Shown: in pieces, positions 29,185 through 42,156 of the stretch
How positions within the stretch are numbered: the first letter of the stretch is position 1
Layout of the letters: each line of letters begins with the position of its first letter
DNA from: Alcaligenaceae bacterium
GTDB taxonomy: Bacteria; Pseudomonadota; Gammaproteobacteria; Burkholderiales; Burkholderiaceae_B
DNA length: 64,000 nt
Assembly: GCA_013416485.1 (NCBI GenBank)
Contig: JACCEO010000011.1
Coordinates: 27,737-91,736, forward strand
Direction of reading: 5' to 3'
Position numbers and translations under genes: made by a program
Notes under the pieces: generated by a model
Database searches by the model: none
What the model saw: only the letters and a program-made list of their open reading frames with translations
What the model was told of the DNA's origin: nothing

Positions 29185-30474
29185 ATGACGTCGTCGTTTC
29201 AAAAGGTTAATGCCCTAACCGGCATGAAAGATGTATTACCGGATAGTAGTGCCCAATGGGAAGGCCTGGAATCCATAGTTCGTGAATGGCTGGCTAGTTA
29301 TGGCTACCGCAATATGCGCACGCCTGTGCTAGAACATACACGCTTGTTTACACGGGGCATAGGCGAGGTCACCGATATCGTCGAAAAGGAAATGTATTCC
29401 TTTACCGATGCTTTGAATAATGAAAACCTAACCATGCGGCCCGAATTTACTGCGGGTATGGTCAGGGCCACCATAGAACATAATCTGCTCTATGACAGGC
29501 CGCATCGCGTTTATGCGATGGGTCCAGTGTTTCGCCATGAAAGACCGCAGCGTGGGCGTTATCGCCAATTTCATCAAATTGACGTAGAGGCCTTGGGTTT
29601 TGCGGGTCCTGATGTAGATGCCGAACAAATCCTTATGTTGGCACGTTTGTGGAAGCTGCTAGGTTTAACTGATATACGCTTGGAACTGAATTCATTGGGG
29701 CAAGCCAATGAGCGTGCCGCACATAGGGCTGCCTTGATTGCCCATTTGGAATTACACCAAGATATGCTGGACGAGGAAGGAAAACGGCGCATGTATACCA
29801 ACCCTTTGCGGGTGTTGGATACTAAAAATCCTGCGATGCAGGATATGGCCAATCAGGCACCGCGTTTGTTCGATTTTCTGGGTGAGGAATCACTTGCGCA
29901 CTTCAATGCGGTCTGCCAGCGTCTGGATGATGCAGGTATAGAGTATCGTTTAAACCCGCGTCTAGTACGGGGTTTGGACTACTACAATTTGACGGTTTTC
30001 GAATGGGTAACTGATCGCCTAGGCGCTCAGGGTACGGTCTGTGGTGGAGGGCGTTACGATGACCTTATCGCTTTGGTGGGCGGCAAGCCCGCACCGGCGG
30101 TGGGTTTTGCCATAGGTATGGAACGCTTGTTGGACCTATGGACTCAGTCAACACCGCAGATCCCCCAGGCTGAATGTCAGGTTTATCTTATTCATCAAGG
30201 TCAAGCAGCCAGTCGCAAGGCGGCTATAGTCGGTGAGTCCTTGCGCGATGCCGGGCTGCGGGTTATTGTCCACGCCGGTCCTTCTGGCTTCAAAGCACAA
30301 TTTAAGCGTGCTGATGCTAGTGGGGCAGCTGTTGCCGTTATTATTGGCGACAATGAAATCGCACAGGGTGTGGCTAGCGTTAAGTGGTTACGTCAGCCCG
30401 TTGATGCGGCCCAAGAACAGCAGGAAGCGATCCCCTTCGATCGTCTGGTTACACAGTTGACATTAAAGGTTTAA
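29185..30474 (+). CDS. hisS: Histidyl-tRNA synthetase
   Basis: 429 residues. Class II motifs: [16 protein letters not shown] at the N-terminus, motif 2 in [15 protein letters not shown], the histidine-A motifs LVRGLDYYN and GGGRYDDL, and the C-terminal anticodon-binding domain. It lies 13 bp after ispG in the same unit. HisZ further right is a paralogue without synthetase function. Confidence 0.97.
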   Translation: MTSSFQKVNALTGMKDVLPDSSAQWEGLESIVREWLASYGYRNMRTPVLEHTRLFTRGIGEVTDIVEKEMYSFTDALNNENLTMRPEFTAGMVRATIEHNLLYDRPHRVYAMGPVFRHERPQRGRYRQFHQIDVEALGFAGPDVDAEQILMLARLWKLLGLTDIRLELNSLGQANERAAHRAALIAHLELHQDMLDEEGKRRMYTNPLRVLDTKNPAMQDMANQAPRLFDFLGEESLAHFNAVCQRLDDAGIEYRLNPRLVRGLDYYNLTVFEWVTDRLGAQGTVCGGGRYDDLIALVGGKPAPAVGFAIGMERLLDLWTQSTPQIPQAECQVYLIHQGQAASRKAAIVGESLRDAGLRVIVHAGPSGFKAQFKRADASGAAVAVIIGDNEIAQGVASVKWLRQPVDAAQEQQEAIPFDRLVTQLTLKV

Positions 30475-30481
30475 ATAAAGC

Positions 30482-31117
30482 ATGGCATACGATCTGGAAG
30501 AACAGGAAAAACTGGACGCTTTGCGTGCATGGTGGGACCGTTACGGCACATTGTGCGTCGTTATTGCGTTTGTTTTCGTGGCTGCCGTCGTGGGCTGGCG
30601 CGGTTGGCAGTGGTATCAAGGCCACCAGTCTAACCAGGCCATGAGCTATTTCGAAGCCTTGGAAACCGCGACTAGCCAAGAAGGTGACGATGCTCTGGCT
30701 CGTATCAAGGCAGCCAGCACCACATTACGCTCCGATTTCCCGCGATCCGGTTACACCACGCGTGCTGCTTTGGTAGCCGCACAGGCGCTCCAGGCCCGTA
30801 ATGATTTGGCTGGTGCTCGTGAGCAACTGGAATGGTTAATTAAAAATAGCACCGATATGTCGCTGGTGCCGCTGGCTAAATTACGTTTGGCTGGCATACT
30901 TATCGACCAGCAGCACTACGATCAAGCCCTAGAACAACTCGATAATGCACCAGCGGCATTTGCCGGTTTGTATGCTGATCGTAAAGGCGATGCCCTGATG
31001 GCCCAAGGTAAAACCGAAGAAGCGCGTGCTTCGTGGGAAATCGCTCTTAAGGCCTTAGGGAACGATCCTATATCGCAAATTGTGCAACTCAAAATAGATG
31101 CTTTAGGTGGAGCTTAA
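30482..31117 (+). CDS. yfgM: YfgM-like periplasmic TPR protein (SecYEG accessory)
   Basis: 211 residues. Short cytoplasmic N-terminus (MAYDLEEQEKLDALRAWWDRYG), one membrane span at about 22-42, then a periplasmic TPR-like region (ALEQLDNAPAAFAGLYADRKGDALMAQGKTEEAR). YfgM works with PpiD at the Sec translocon in Escherichia coli. The order hisS-yfgM-bamB-der is the same as there, which supports the call. Confidence 0.88.
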   Translation: MAYDLEEQEKLDALRAWWDRYGTLCVVIAFVFVAAVVGWRGWQWYQGHQSNQAMSYFEALETATSQEGDDALARIKAASTTLRSDFPRSGYTTRAALVAAQALQARNDLAGAREQLEWLIKNSTDMSLVPLAKLRLAGILIDQQHYDQALEQLDNAPAAFAGLYADRKGDALMAQGKTEEARASWEIALKALGNDPISQIVQLKIDALGGA

Positions 31118-31120
31118 AAT

Positions 31121-32278
31121 ATGCAAACAGTCACAGCTCGTCGTCTTTTACGTAGTTCCGTCCTGGCTTTAGGTGTACTGTCCCTGACAGCTTGCTCTAT
31201 GTTTTCCAGTAAAAACGAGCGCTATGAGCCACATCCCTTAACGGAATACGCTGCTGGAATATCAGCCAATGTCGCCTGGACTGCCTCTGTGGGTAGTGGT
31301 GGTGGTTATGGTTTTGCCCCTACGCTGTTGGGCGATTCCGTATATGTTGCCACGCCTAGTGGCAGTGTTAGTAAAGTGAATCTGGCCACTGGTGCTATTC
31401 AGTGGAAGGCCACTACAGATAGCAAGCTATCTGCAGGTGCTGGATCCGATGGCCGTATTACTGCCGTTGCCGCTGCCGATGGCACCATAACTGCCTTTAA
31501 TGACCAGGGCGTGCAAGTTTGGCAGGCCAAGGCCACCAGCGAGGTTAATGTGCCTCCAGTAGTGGGTGAAGGCATGGTAATCGTTCGTAGTAGCGACTAT
31601 CGCATACAAGCTTTTGATGCTGCTAGCGGCGAGCCGCGCTGGAACATACAGCGTCCAGGGCCGTCATTGGCACTTAAAACCAGTATGCAAATGCGTATCG
31701 TAGATGGTCTGTTAATTAGTGGTTTGCCTAGTGGTAAGCTGATTGCGATTGCTGTGGCTAATGGTCATGTCCAGTGGGAAGGTACCGTTTCCGTATCGCA
31801 AGGTGCTACTGACCTAGAGCGTATCAGTGATGTCGTAGGTGCACCTCAAATCGCAGGTCCTTTATTGTGCGGTGTGTCTTATCAGGGCCGCATTGTGTGT
31901 TTCGATGTCTCGCAAGGTGGTTTACCTATCTGGGAACAGCGGTTCTCCAGTAACACTGGCATGACGACTGATTCCCAGTATGTGTATGCCGCCAATCAGC
32001 GTGATACGGTTTATGCTTACGGCTTAACGGATGGTCATGAAGCCTGGAAACAAGACGCCCTAAGTAATCGCCGTTTATCTTCACCAGCGGTAGTGCCCCA
32101 GGCAGTGGCATTTGGTGACCTAGATGGCTATGTACACTTCCTGTCGCGTACCGACGGCCGTTTATTGGGTCGCGTTAACGTAGGCGGTGGTGCTATTCTT
32201 TCACCTCTGGTCGCCACTCCCCGTGGTGTGCTGGTGCAAACCGGAGGTGGTAATTTGTTGTTGGTTGGTGTCAATTGA
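31121..32278 (+). CDS. bamB: Outer membrane assembly lipoprotein BamB
   Basis: 385 residues. Lipoprotein signal with lipobox LTAC (Cys at about 25), followed by a beta-propeller of PQQ-like repeats ([38 protein letters not shown]). BamB is part of the BAM complex that inserts outer-membrane proteins. It is three bases after yfgM, and its stop overlaps the TTG start of der. Confidence 0.96.
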   Translation: MQTVTARRLLRSSVLALGVLSLTACSMFSSKNERYEPHPLTEYAAGISANVAWTASVGSGGGYGFAPTLLGDSVYVATPSGSVSKVNLATGAIQWKATTDSKLSAGAGSDGRITAVAAADGTITAFNDQGVQVWQAKATSEVNVPPVVGEGMVIVRSSDYRIQAFDAASGEPRWNIQRPGPSLALKTSMQMRIVDGLLISGLPSGKLIAIAVANGHVQWEGTVSVSQGATDLERISDVVGAPQIAGPLLCGVSYQGRIVCFDVSQGGLPIWEQRFSSNTGMTTDSQYVYAANQRDTVYAYGLTDGHEAWKQDALSNRRLSSPAVVPQAVAFGDLDGYVHFLSRTDGRLLGRVNVGGGAILSPLVATPRGVLVQTGGGNLLLVGVN

Positions 32279-33717
32279 AAAATCTTGAATTCAAGCCGGT
32301 AGTCGCCCTGGTAGGGCGTGCCAACGTTGGCAAGTCCACGCTGTTCAATCGCATTACGCGTTCGCGAGCAGCGTTAGTGGCTGACTTTTCCGGGCTGACA
32401 CGTGATCGCCATTACGGCGAAGGCAGAGTAGGTAAGCGCCCCTTTATCGCCATCGATACCGGGGGCTTCGAGCCCGTCGCTAAAGACGGCATACTGTTGG
32501 AAATGGCTAGGCAAACTCAGCAAGCCATTGCCGAATCCGATGTTGTCATTTTTCTGGTCGATGCGCGTGCAGGTATTAATGCGCATGATCACGAAATTGC
32601 TAGTTTGCTACGAAAAACTAGCCAGCGTGTTATTTTGGCTGTTAATAAAGCCGAAGGCATGCGCTATGGTTCGGCAGCCGTAGAGTTTCACGAATTAGGT
32701 TTGGGTGAGCCACATGCCATCTCAGCATCGCATGGCGATGGTGTGGTTGATTTGATTGATTTGGCGCTTGCATGGGTAGACGATGGTGATCAAACGGCAG
32801 ATCTGGCCAGCGACTCGTTCGAAGACGACTTTGTACCTGATGATCACGATCCAGACCAAGCAGAACTGGACGACGCTGCACAGGATGAAGGGGTAGCGGC
32901 GGAAGCCCCCTTTAGTGCACACCGCATTAAGTTGGCGATAGTGGGACGCCCTAATGTGGGCAAGTCCACACTGATTAATACATTGTTGGGCGAAGAAAGG
33001 GTCATTGCCTTTGACATGCCGGGTACCACACGCGATGCCATAGAAATTGACTTCGACCGTGGCGATATGGCTTACGCCTTAATCGACACGGCGGGTTTAC
33101 GCCGTCGTGGCAAGGTCTTCGAAGCGATAGAGAAATTTTCTGTCATTAAAACCTTGCAGGCCATAGAGGCCAGTAACGTGGTTGTTTTGATGCTGGATGC
33201 TCAGCTGGAAATTTCCGACCAAGACGCACATATTGCAGGTTTTGTTTTGGAAACCGGACGCGCTCTAGTGGTTGCAATTAATAAGTGGGATGGCCTGGAC
33301 GGCGAGCATCGCGACCGTATATTGCGCGAATTCGAACGTAAATTACGTTTCTTATCTTTTGCCAAAATGCACACGGTGTCGGCATTGAACGGGCAGGGTG
33401 TCAATGCCTTGCTGAAATCAGTCAATGCGGCTCATGCCGCCGCGTTTGCCAAGCTGTCTACACCTAAGCTGACGCGTTCGTTGCTGGCGTCGGTCGAGCA
33501 GCAGCCGCCACCACGCAGGGGTATATTCCGGCCCAAAATGCGTTATGCACATCAAGGGGGACAAAATCCGCCGCTAATCGTTGTGCATGGTAGTGGTTTG
33601 GACGCTATTCCTGACTCCTATCGACGTTATCTGGAAACCCGTTTTCGTACTGAATTCAAGCTGGCAGGCACGCCCTTGCGGATAGAATTCAAGTCGTCTC
33701 GTAACCCATACATTTAG
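32275..33717 (+). CDS. der: Ribosome-associated double GTPase Der (EngA)
   Basis: 480 residues with two GTPase domains and a KH-like C-terminal domain. G1 motifs are GRANVGKST (first, with Ala where Pro is usual) and GRPNVGKST (second); G4 motifs are NKAEG and NKWDG. An acidic linker ([21 protein letters not shown]) separates the domains. It assists 50S maturation. The start is TTG 32275 overlapping the bamB stop as TTGA; no ATG lies nearby in frame, and the following family sequence begins at once (FKPVVALVG). Confidence 0.96.
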   Translation: MKNLEFKPVVALVGRANVGKSTLFNRITRSRAALVADFSGLTRDRHYGEGRVGKRPFIAIDTGGFEPVAKDGILLEMARQTQQAIAESDVVIFLVDARAGINAHDHEIASLLRKTSQRVILAVNKAEGMRYGSAAVEFHELGLGEPHAISASHGDGVVDLIDLALAWVDDGDQTADLASDSFEDDFVPDDHDPDQAELDDAAQDEGVAAEAPFSAHRIKLAIVGRPNVGKSTLINTLLGEERVIAFDMPGTTRDAIEIDFDRGDMAYALIDTAGLRRRGKVFEAIEKFSVIKTLQAIEASNVVVLMLDAQLEISDQDAHIAGFVLETGRALVVAINKWDGLDGEHRDRILREFERKLRFLSFAKMHTVSALNGQGVNALLKSVNAAHAAAFAKLSTPKLTRSLLASVEQQPPPRRGIFRPKMRYAHQGGQNPPLIVVHGSGLDAIPDSYRRYLETRFRTEFKLAGTPLRIEFKSSRNPYI

Positions 33718-33726
33718 GGGAATGCA

Positions 33727-34803
33727 TTGAGCCGTTTTTTAAGCGACCACGTCGCTGATCTTACGCCTTATACACCCGGTGAGCAGGCTGTAATACCTAA
33801 CCTGCTTAAGCTCAATACCAATGAGCATCCATACGGTCCATCGCCGCGTGCCTTAGCTGCAATACAAGCTGCTACTACCGATAGCTTGCGTTTATACCCC
33901 GACTACAGTGCTTTGGCATTGCGCACCGCGATTGCCAAGCTGCACGGTTTGCAGGCTGACCAGGTGTTTTTGGGTAACGGTTCAGATGAAGTTCTGGCGC
34001 ACGTCTTCGATGGCCTGTTGCAACACGGTAAACGGCCCTTGTTAATGCCCGATATTACCTATAGCTTTTATCGTACCTACTGCAAAATGTACGATATCCA
34101 GCCAGAACTCGTGCCCTTGGCTGAGGACTTTTCGATACGCGTGGCTGACTACACCGTGCCTCGTGGCGTACAGCCAGCAGGTATTATTTTTGCCAATCCT
34201 AATGCGCCCACTGGCTTGGCCTTGTCTTTGGCAGATATCGAAGCCATAGCCCGCGCCAACCCAGATATCCCTGTGGTGGTCGATGAGGCCTACGTAGACT
34301 TTGGTGCTGAATCGGCTTCTGCTTTATTAGGACGCTACGATAACCTGGTGGTAATACATACCTTGTCTAAATCACGGGCGCTGGCAGGTTTACGCGTGGG
34401 TTTTGCGTTAGCTAGCAAGGCCATAGTTGATGGGTTGATTAGGGTTAAAGACAGCTTCAACTCGTATCCTCTGGATAGCTTGGCGCAAGCAGGGGCCTTG
34501 GCCTCTATTCAGGATGAAGACTACTTCCAGACATCATGCAAAGCAGTTATCGATGCTCGTACAGGCTTAGGTCAGGAATTGGCTAAGATGGGTTTTAATG
34601 TACTGCCATCAGCAGCGAATTTTGTGTTTGTGCGCCATCCAGATCATGATGCCGCCACGATTGCAGCCGATTTACGCAAGCACGGTATTTTGGTCAGACA
34701 CTTTACTGTCGCGCGCATAGAACAATTTTTACGTATCACAGTGGGAACTCCTGACGATTGCGCGCGTCTATGTAATACATTGAAAACAGTCTTAGCTAAA
34801 TAA
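33727..34803 (+). CDS. hisC: Histidinol-phosphate aminotransferase
   Basis: 358 residues. Class I/II aminotransferase with [19 protein letters not shown] and the PLP lysine in [15 protein letters not shown]. It converts imidazole-acetol phosphate to histidinol phosphate. The start is TTG 33727 with GGGGAA upstream. An out-of-frame ATG-CAT-TGA at 33722-33730 ends on the start codon itself. The gene sits between der and hfq, away from the other his genes except hisZ. Confidence 0.93.
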   Translation: MSRFLSDHVADLTPYTPGEQAVIPNLLKLNTNEHPYGPSPRALAAIQAATTDSLRLYPDYSALALRTAIAKLHGLQADQVFLGNGSDEVLAHVFDGLLQHGKRPLLMPDITYSFYRTYCKMYDIQPELVPLAEDFSIRVADYTVPRGVQPAGIIFANPNAPTGLALSLADIEAIARANPDIPVVVDEAYVDFGAESASALLGRYDNLVVIHTLSKSRALAGLRVGFALASKAIVDGLIRVKDSFNSYPLDSLAQAGALASIQDEDYFQTSCKAVIDARTGLGQELAKMGFNVLPSAANFVFVRHPDHDAATIAADLRKHGILVRHFTVARIEQFLRITVGTPDDCARLCNTLKTVLAK

Positions 34804-34928
34804 GCGTAATAACAGGTGTATGCTATTACATAGGCAGGGTTTGAACGTGCGTATTTAGGGAAAACCCTGTACAGTATGTTCTTTCCACCCCTCTTTACTT
34901 TAAAAACAACATAATCGGAGCCTAGCCA

Positions 34929-35165
34929 ATGAGCAACAAAGGGCAAATACTACAAGATCCATTCCTAAACGCCCTGCGCAAAGATCACGTTCCTGTGTCT
35001 ATTTATCTGGTCAACGGAATTAAGCTGCAAGGTCAGGTCGAGTCTTTCGACCAATATGTGGTGTTGCTGCGCAACACAGTGACCCAAATGGTATATAAAC
35101 ATGCCATCTCTACCGTAGTTCCGGCTCGTCCGGTTAACCTTAACGTGGATAGTTCTTCTGAATAA
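34929..35165 (+). CDS. hfq: RNA chaperone Hfq
   Basis: 78 residues. Sm1 motif includes [20 protein letters not shown] and the Sm2 motif is [14 protein letters not shown]; the N-terminus [21 protein letters not shown] is canonical. It forms a hexamer pairing small RNAs with mRNAs. GGAG precedes the start. An intrinsic terminator follows its stop. Confidence 0.98.
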   Translation: MSNKGQILQDPFLNALRKDHVPVSIYLVNGIKLQGQVESFDQYVVLLRNTVTQMVYKHAISTVVPARPVNLNVDSSSE

Positions 35166-35192
35166 GCATTTTGTGCGTTCGCAGGACATCAT

Positions 35193-35227
35193 GCCCGCCG
35201 TGTGCTTCGCGCCGGCGGGCGTTTTAT
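35193..35227 (+). terminator. Intrinsic terminator after hfq
   Basis: Perfect 8-bp GC-rich stem GCCCGCCG/CGGCGGGC with a 12-base loop, followed by GTTTTATT. It lies between hfq and hflX, so part of the transcripts should end here and part may read into hflX. Confidence 0.8.
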
Positions 35228-35240
35228 TCATGGGCCGCTT

Positions 35241-36350
35241 ATGAAAACGTTAATTATTAGCGTAAATCTTGGCGAACTTGACTATCAGGCGCATGTTGAC
35301 GAATTCATCATGCTGGCTGAAAGTGCTGGTGCTGAAATTGTCAGTCACATAGCTGTCAAGCGTGATCGGCCAGATGCTGCCTTGTTCATCGGATCAGGCA
35401 AAGTCCAGGAGGCTGTGCTGCTAGCAGACTCTACGGATGCGGACATCATTTTATTTGATCAGCCACTTAGCCCTGCACAGCAGCGCAACCTAGAGCGTCA
35501 ATTCCAACGGCGCGTCATTGATCGTGTAGCATTAATATTGGATATTTTTGCATTACGCGCGCAAAGCCATGAAGGCAAAATGCAGGTAGAACTAGCGCGC
35601 TTGCAACATTTGTCTACGCGCTTGACGGGTATGTGGACTCACCTGGAGCGTCAGCAGGGTGGTATCGGGATGCGTGGTGGCCCAGGCGAGGCCCAGATAG
35701 AACTGGATCGTCGCATAATTGGCGATAAAGTTCGGTCCCTGCGTGATCGCTTAAAGCGTGTTCAGCGTCAACGTGGTACGCAGCGTCGCGCGCGCTCTCG
35801 GGGTAATATAATGTCTGTATCCTTGGTGGGGTACACCAACGCTGGGAAATCCACGTTATTCAATGCCTTGACACGCGCTGGTGCGTATACTGCAGACCAA
35901 CTGTTTGCCACTTTAGATACCACCACACGGCGGGTTTGGATAGAAGGCGCAGGTCAAGTCGTGGTGTCGGATACCGTCGGTTTTATACGGGATTTACCAC
36001 CTACATTGATTGCAGCATTTCGCGCCACACTCGAAGAAACAGTGCAGGCCGATTTACTTCTGCACGTCGTAGATGCGGCTAGTCCGCAGCGTGACGAACA
36101 GATATCTGAAGTAAATAAAGTATTGGGCGATATCGGCGCGGACCAGGTCCCGCGGATATTGGTATATAACAAGATCGACGAAGCGGGTTATGCACCGCGA
36201 GTAGAACGTAACGAACATGGTACCATTGCGCGAGTCTTTGTCAGCGCTCTGGAGCGCGCCGGTTTAGATGGTTTGCGTGAAGCTATTGTCGAATCAGGTC
36301 AAATCGCGGGAAATAATGCGTTTAACATCGAAAATATACAATCTGAATGA
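35241..36350 (+). CDS. hflX: Ribosome-splitting GTPase HflX
   Basis: 370 residues from ATG 35241 (MKTLIISVNLGELDYQ), located after the terminator; an in-frame ATG at 35202 lies inside the terminator stem and is unlikely. The N-terminal HflX domain shows GGPGEAQIELDRR, and the GTPase domain has G1 VGYTNAGKSTLFN, G3 DTVGFIRDLP and G4 NKID. HflX rescues stalled ribosomes under stress. Its 3' end overlaps hflK by 35 bp. Confidence 0.95.
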   Translation: MKTLIISVNLGELDYQAHVDEFIMLAESAGAEIVSHIAVKRDRPDAALFIGSGKVQEAVLLADSTDADIILFDQPLSPAQQRNLERQFQRRVIDRVALILDIFALRAQSHEGKMQVELARLQHLSTRLTGMWTHLERQQGGIGMRGGPGEAQIELDRRIIGDKVRSLRDRLKRVQRQRGTQRRARSRGNIMSVSLVGYTNAGKSTLFNALTRAGAYTADQLFATLDTTTRRVWIEGAGQVVVSDTVGFIRDLPPTLIAAFRATLEETVQADLLLHVVDAASPQRDEQISEVNKVLGDIGADQVPRILVYNKIDEAGYAPRVERNEHGTIARVFVSALERAGLDGLREAIVESGQIAGNNAFNIENIQSE

Positions 36351-37629
36351 TCCTGGTTGGGGGCGTGGAAATAACAACGACCCCGAGCCACCACGTCGTC
36401 CTAACAACAAGGGGGATGGCCCACCCGATTTGGACGAGGTCTGGCGCGATTTCAATAATCGCTTGGGTTCATTGTTTGGCCGTAAGCCTAACCGAGGCGG
36501 TAATCGCTTTGGCGGTGGTGGCAGTGGTAATGGCAACGGTGGGGTGCAGCTACCCAAGGGCTCACCCAAGTTAGTAGCCTTGCTGGCTGTTGCCGCCGTG
36601 GGTTTGTGGGCTGCCAGCGGCTTTCTAATTGTTCAAGAAGGGCAGGTTGCTGTCATTACCAAATTTGGTAAGTACACTAAAACCTTGCCACCTGGCTTGC
36701 AATGGCGCCTGCCCTACCCAATCGAAGCTGACCAAATGGTGAATATCTCCCAATTGCGTACGTTTGAGGTCGGTTTCCGTAGCACGGCTCGCAACAAAGT
36801 GCTACCCGAGTCCCTAATGCTGACCACCGATGAAAATATCGTTGATCTGCAATTTGTGGTGCAGTATCGCCTGATGTCTACTGGTGCACCGGACTATCTA
36901 TTTAAAACCAGCCAGCCAGATGAGTCGGTGCGTCAAGCCTCTGAAACCGCGATGCGTGAAATTGTGGGCAGAAAGCCTATGGATTCTGTTTTGTACTCGG
37001 GGCGTACCGAAGTAGCCAACGAAGTACAAAAACTGGCTCAGAGCATATTAGATGTCTATCAAACCGGCATACAAATCAGTACTGTAGCGATACAGAACGT
37101 GCAACCCCCCGAGCAGGTTCAAGCCGCATTTGACGATGCCGTTAAGGCAGGTCAGGATCGCGAGCGTCAAATTAACGAAGGGAACGCTTATGCCAATAAA
37201 GTGCTCCCTGAGGCCGAAGGTCAAGTGGCGCGTATGGTGCAGCAGGCTGAAGGGTATCGCGCTAAAGTCATAGGTGATGCTCAGGGTGATACCGCACGCT
37301 TTACCAGTGTGGAAATCGAATACGCCAAAGCTCCAGCAATTACACGTGAACGTCTGTATTTGTCTTCCATGCAAGAAATACTGGAAAATTCCAGCAAAGT
37401 CATGATTGATTCGCAGGCTAGCAACAATATGCTGTATTTGCCCTTGGATAAAATTATGGGTCAAGTCGCTAGCAAGTCCACTGGTTCTACGTTGGAAAAT
37501 GCCACAACGGCAGCCGCCGCTAGCACCACTTTGCCGGCTCGTCCTACCGTACCTGAACGCGGCCGCACGGTCCCTGATAACAGCGGTGTGCAGTCCAATT
37601 CGCTGAATGTCAGCCCGTATTCCCGCTAG
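36316..37629 (+). CDS. hflK: FtsH modulator HflK (SPFH/prohibitin family)
   Basis: 437 residues from ATG 36316 (MRLTSKIYNLNDPGWGRG), the conserved HflK N-terminus, which lies inside the hflX 3' end. A Pro/Gly/Asn-rich cytoplasmic stretch is followed by one membrane span (about 75-95) and a periplasmic SPFH domain (EGQVAVITKFGKYTKTLPPG) with long coiled coil. With HflC it forms a cage around the FtsH protease. Confidence 0.95.
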   Translation: MRLTSKIYNLNDPGWGRGNNNDPEPPRRPNNKGDGPPDLDEVWRDFNNRLGSLFGRKPNRGGNRFGGGGSGNGNGGVQLPKGSPKLVALLAVAAVGLWAASGFLIVQEGQVAVITKFGKYTKTLPPGLQWRLPYPIEADQMVNISQLRTFEVGFRSTARNKVLPESLMLTTDENIVDLQFVVQYRLMSTGAPDYLFKTSQPDESVRQASETAMREIVGRKPMDSVLYSGRTEVANEVQKLAQSILDVYQTGIQISTVAIQNVQPPEQVQAAFDDAVKAGQDRERQINEGNAYANKVLPEAEGQVARMVQQAEGYRAKVIGDAQGDTARFTSVEIEYAKAPAITRERLYLSSMQEILENSSKVMIDSQASNNMLYLPLDKIMGQVASKSTGSTLENATTAAAASTTLPARPTVPERGRTVPDNSGVQSNSLNVSPYSR

Positions 37630-37640
37630 GAGCCCACAAC

Positions 37641-38525
37641 ATGCAACGTTTTTTTCCTGCTTTAGTCGGGCTGGTTATTGTTCTGGCAGTATTGTCATCA
37701 TGCGTATTTATTGTGCGTGAGCGTGATGCTGTCCTGGTTTTTAATCTGGGTGAAGTACGTACGACTTTGACCGAACCAGGTTTGAATTTTAAACTTCCAC
37801 CACCTATTGAAAATATATTGCGTCTTGATAAACGACTGCAAACCATAGAAACCAACGACCCAGAGCGTATCCAAACCGCTGAAAAGAAAAACCTTTTGAT
37901 CGACTCTTACGTTAAGTGGCGTATTTCTGATCCTAGGTTGTTTTACGTGACCTTTGGTTCCAATGATCGTGCCGCAGTCGAACGTCTGCAAGCGCAGATA
38001 CGGGATGCCTTGAACGCATCGGTAAACATACGTACGGTTAAGGAAGTGGTGTCCAGTCAGCGCGACACCATTATGAAAGAAGTATTGACCACGGTAGCAG
38101 AACGTGCCAAACCCTTGGGCGTAGAGGTTGTCGATGTGCGTTTACGTCGTATCGACTTTGCGCCTGAAATTTCAGAATCTGTATACCGTCGTATGGAAGC
38201 CGAACGTAAGCAAGAAGCGAACCGTTTGCGTGCCACGGGTGCTGCTGACAGCGAACGCATACGTGCCCAAGCAGATCGTCAACGTGAAGAACTTATTGCT
38301 AAAGCCTACGCGCAAGCGGAAGGTATCAAGGGTGATGGCGATGGTCAGGCAGCAGCTATTTATGCCGATGCTTACGGCAAGAACCCAGAGTTTTATGGCT
38401 TTTACAAGAGTCTGGAAAGCTACCGCTCGGCCTTCTCTGGCGGCGATACCTTGGTTTTAAGTCCTAAATCCGATTTCTTCCGGTTCTGGGGATCCTCCGA
38501 GGGTAAGCAGCCAGTCACTGAATAA
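37641..38525 (+). CDS. hflC: FtsH modulator HflC (SPFH family)
   Basis: 294 residues. An N-terminal membrane anchor (FFPALVGLVIVLAVLSSCVFIV) precedes the SPFH domain (RERDAVLVFNLGEVRTTLTEPG) and a coiled-coil region rich in Glu/Arg/Lys/Ala (about 175-240). It is 11 bp after hflK. A terminator follows. Confidence 0.95.
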   Translation: MQRFFPALVGLVIVLAVLSSCVFIVRERDAVLVFNLGEVRTTLTEPGLNFKLPPPIENILRLDKRLQTIETNDPERIQTAEKKNLLIDSYVKWRISDPRLFYVTFGSNDRAAVERLQAQIRDALNASVNIRTVKEVVSSQRDTIMKEVLTTVAERAKPLGVEVVDVRLRRIDFAPEISESVYRRMEAERKQEANRLRATGAADSERIRAQADRQREELIAKAYAQAEGIKGDGDGQAAAIYADAYGKNPEFYGFYKSLESYRSAFSGGDTLVLSPKSDFFRFWGSSEGKQPVTE

Positions 38526-38553
38526 TAGGGCGGTATTTGCTCTGTGATGACAC

Positions 38554-38580
38554 CAGGGTCAGCCGTAAGGCTGGCCCTGT
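38554..38580 (+). terminator. Terminator hairpin after hflC
   Basis: 11-bp stem CAGGGTCAGCC/GGCTGGCCCTG (one G-U pair) with a 4-base loop GTAA, followed by TTTCC. It probably ends the hflX-hflK-hflC transcript. Confidence 0.7.
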
Positions 38581-38639
38581 TTCCATTATTTGAGTCTATC
38601 GTTTATACTACCGCGTAAGTTTTGATAATCTTTACCGCA

Positions 38640-38676
38640 AGCGACTTGGCGGGCTTACGCCCCAAGTCGCTTTTTG
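38640..38676 (+). terminator. Second terminator or attenuator just upstream of hisZ
   Basis: A 10-bp stem AGCGACTTGG/CCAAGTCGCT (38640-38649, 38662-38671) followed by TTTTG, ending about 40 bp before the hisZ start and about 60 bp after the first terminator. A tandem terminator for hflC or an attenuator of hisZ are the two readings. Confidence 0.6.
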
Positions 38677-38716
38677 TTGGGCGCTTCAATGTTGCGCTTT
38701 TTTTCGAGACCGCAAG

Positions 38717-41276
<2,560 letters not shown>

Positions 41277-41318
41277 TCAGTACCTGTCATGTCTTAAGTG
41301 GCTATGTGCTTAAGTACT

Positions 41319-41357
41319 AACCCCGTTGCATTTCGTGTGACGGGGTTTTGTTTTTTG
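41319..41357 (+). terminator. Intrinsic terminator after purA
   Basis: 8-bp stem AACCCCGT/ACGGGGTT with a 13-base loop followed by TTGTTTTTTG. Confidence 0.8.
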
Positions 41358-41512
41358 TTGGCGCCGTAGATTCATTACTGCTTTTGCGCAGTGGGCCGGC
41401 AGAGCAAGAGGCCCAGCTAACAGGTTTTTTTACCGTATGGGCTGGTCGTTCATTGCAGTCCGGTTTACTATTATGTTTTTTCAGTATTTCCATCGTACAG
41501 GAACACCGCTTT

Positions 41513-42061
41513 ATGACTTTGCCAGCAAACTCTGATCGTGACCATTGGGTCAGTTGGGACCAATATAATAGACTTATTGAACAGTTGGCATTAACCGTTC
41601 ATGAGTCCGGTTGGCAGTTTGACAAGATTGTTTGTCTGGCCAGAGGAGGGGTGCGTGTCGGTGACGTACTATCGCGCATTTATGATATCCCCCTAGGCAT
41701 ACTGGCTACCAGCAGCTACCGTGAAGCCGCTGGTACGGAACAAGGTACTTTGGACATCGCCCAATTCATTACCATTACACGTGGTACCCTGGATGGGCGC
41801 GTGCTTATGGTGGATGACATGGTAGACACTGGCTTGACGTTTATGCGTGTGCGCGATCACTTGCTGAATCAGTTTCCTGCCATTAGCGAACTCAAAACCG
41901 CGGTGTTGTGGTGGAAAGGCCATTCCCAGGCGACACCAGATTATTATGTAGAAAAGCTGCCTACCAATCCCTGGATACACCAACCCTTCGAGGACTATGA
42001 CAGCATACGCCCTCATCAGTTGGAAGCCTGGGTACGCAAAGGCGTAAGTAGCAAACCCTAG
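41513..42061 (+). CDS. Phosphoribosyltransferase (Gpt/Hpt-like)
   Basis: 182 residues from ATG 41513 (CAGGAA upstream); the frame is open further upstream, overlapping the purA terminator, but that part is not protein-like. The PRPP-binding motif is VLMVDDMVDTGLTF, and the fold begins with FDKIVCLARGGVRVGDVLSR. Family members salvage purine bases; the exact substrate cannot be read. Its position after purA is consistent with purine salvage. Confidence 0.88.
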   Translation: MTLPANSDRDHWVSWDQYNRLIEQLALTVHESGWQFDKIVCLARGGVRVGDVLSRIYDIPLGILATSSYREAAGTEQGTLDIAQFITITRGTLDGRVLMVDDMVDTGLTFMRVRDHLLNQFPAISELKTAVLWWKGHSQATPDYYVEKLPTNPWIHQPFEDYDSIRPHQLEAWVRKGVSSKP

Positions 42062-42064
42062 TTT

Positions 42065-42110
42065 CCTAGGACCTTTAGCATAATTAGTGTTTTCGTGCTA
42101 AACTCCTAGG
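42065..42110 (+). promoter_or_regulatory. Nested inverted repeat in the rpsU leader
   Basis: CCTAGGA (42065-42071) pairs with TCCTAGG (42104-42110), and inside it TTTAGCA (42074-42080) pairs with TGCTAAA (42096-42102); the loop is 15 bases. It starts four bases after the phosphoribosyltransferase stop and ends 46 bp before rpsU. It could be a 3'-end hairpin, a leader structure, or an operator; no U-tract follows. Confidence 0.5.
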
Positions 42111-42156
42111 TTGTCGATTTACCTTACTAATTTTTAACTGCAAGGCTTAATATTAC

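Noticed and set aside
34804..34928. Short inverted repeats upstream of hfq (GTAATA/TATTAC and AGGG/CCCT)
   Set aside because: Short stems with no matching promoter spacing; cannot be separated from chance.
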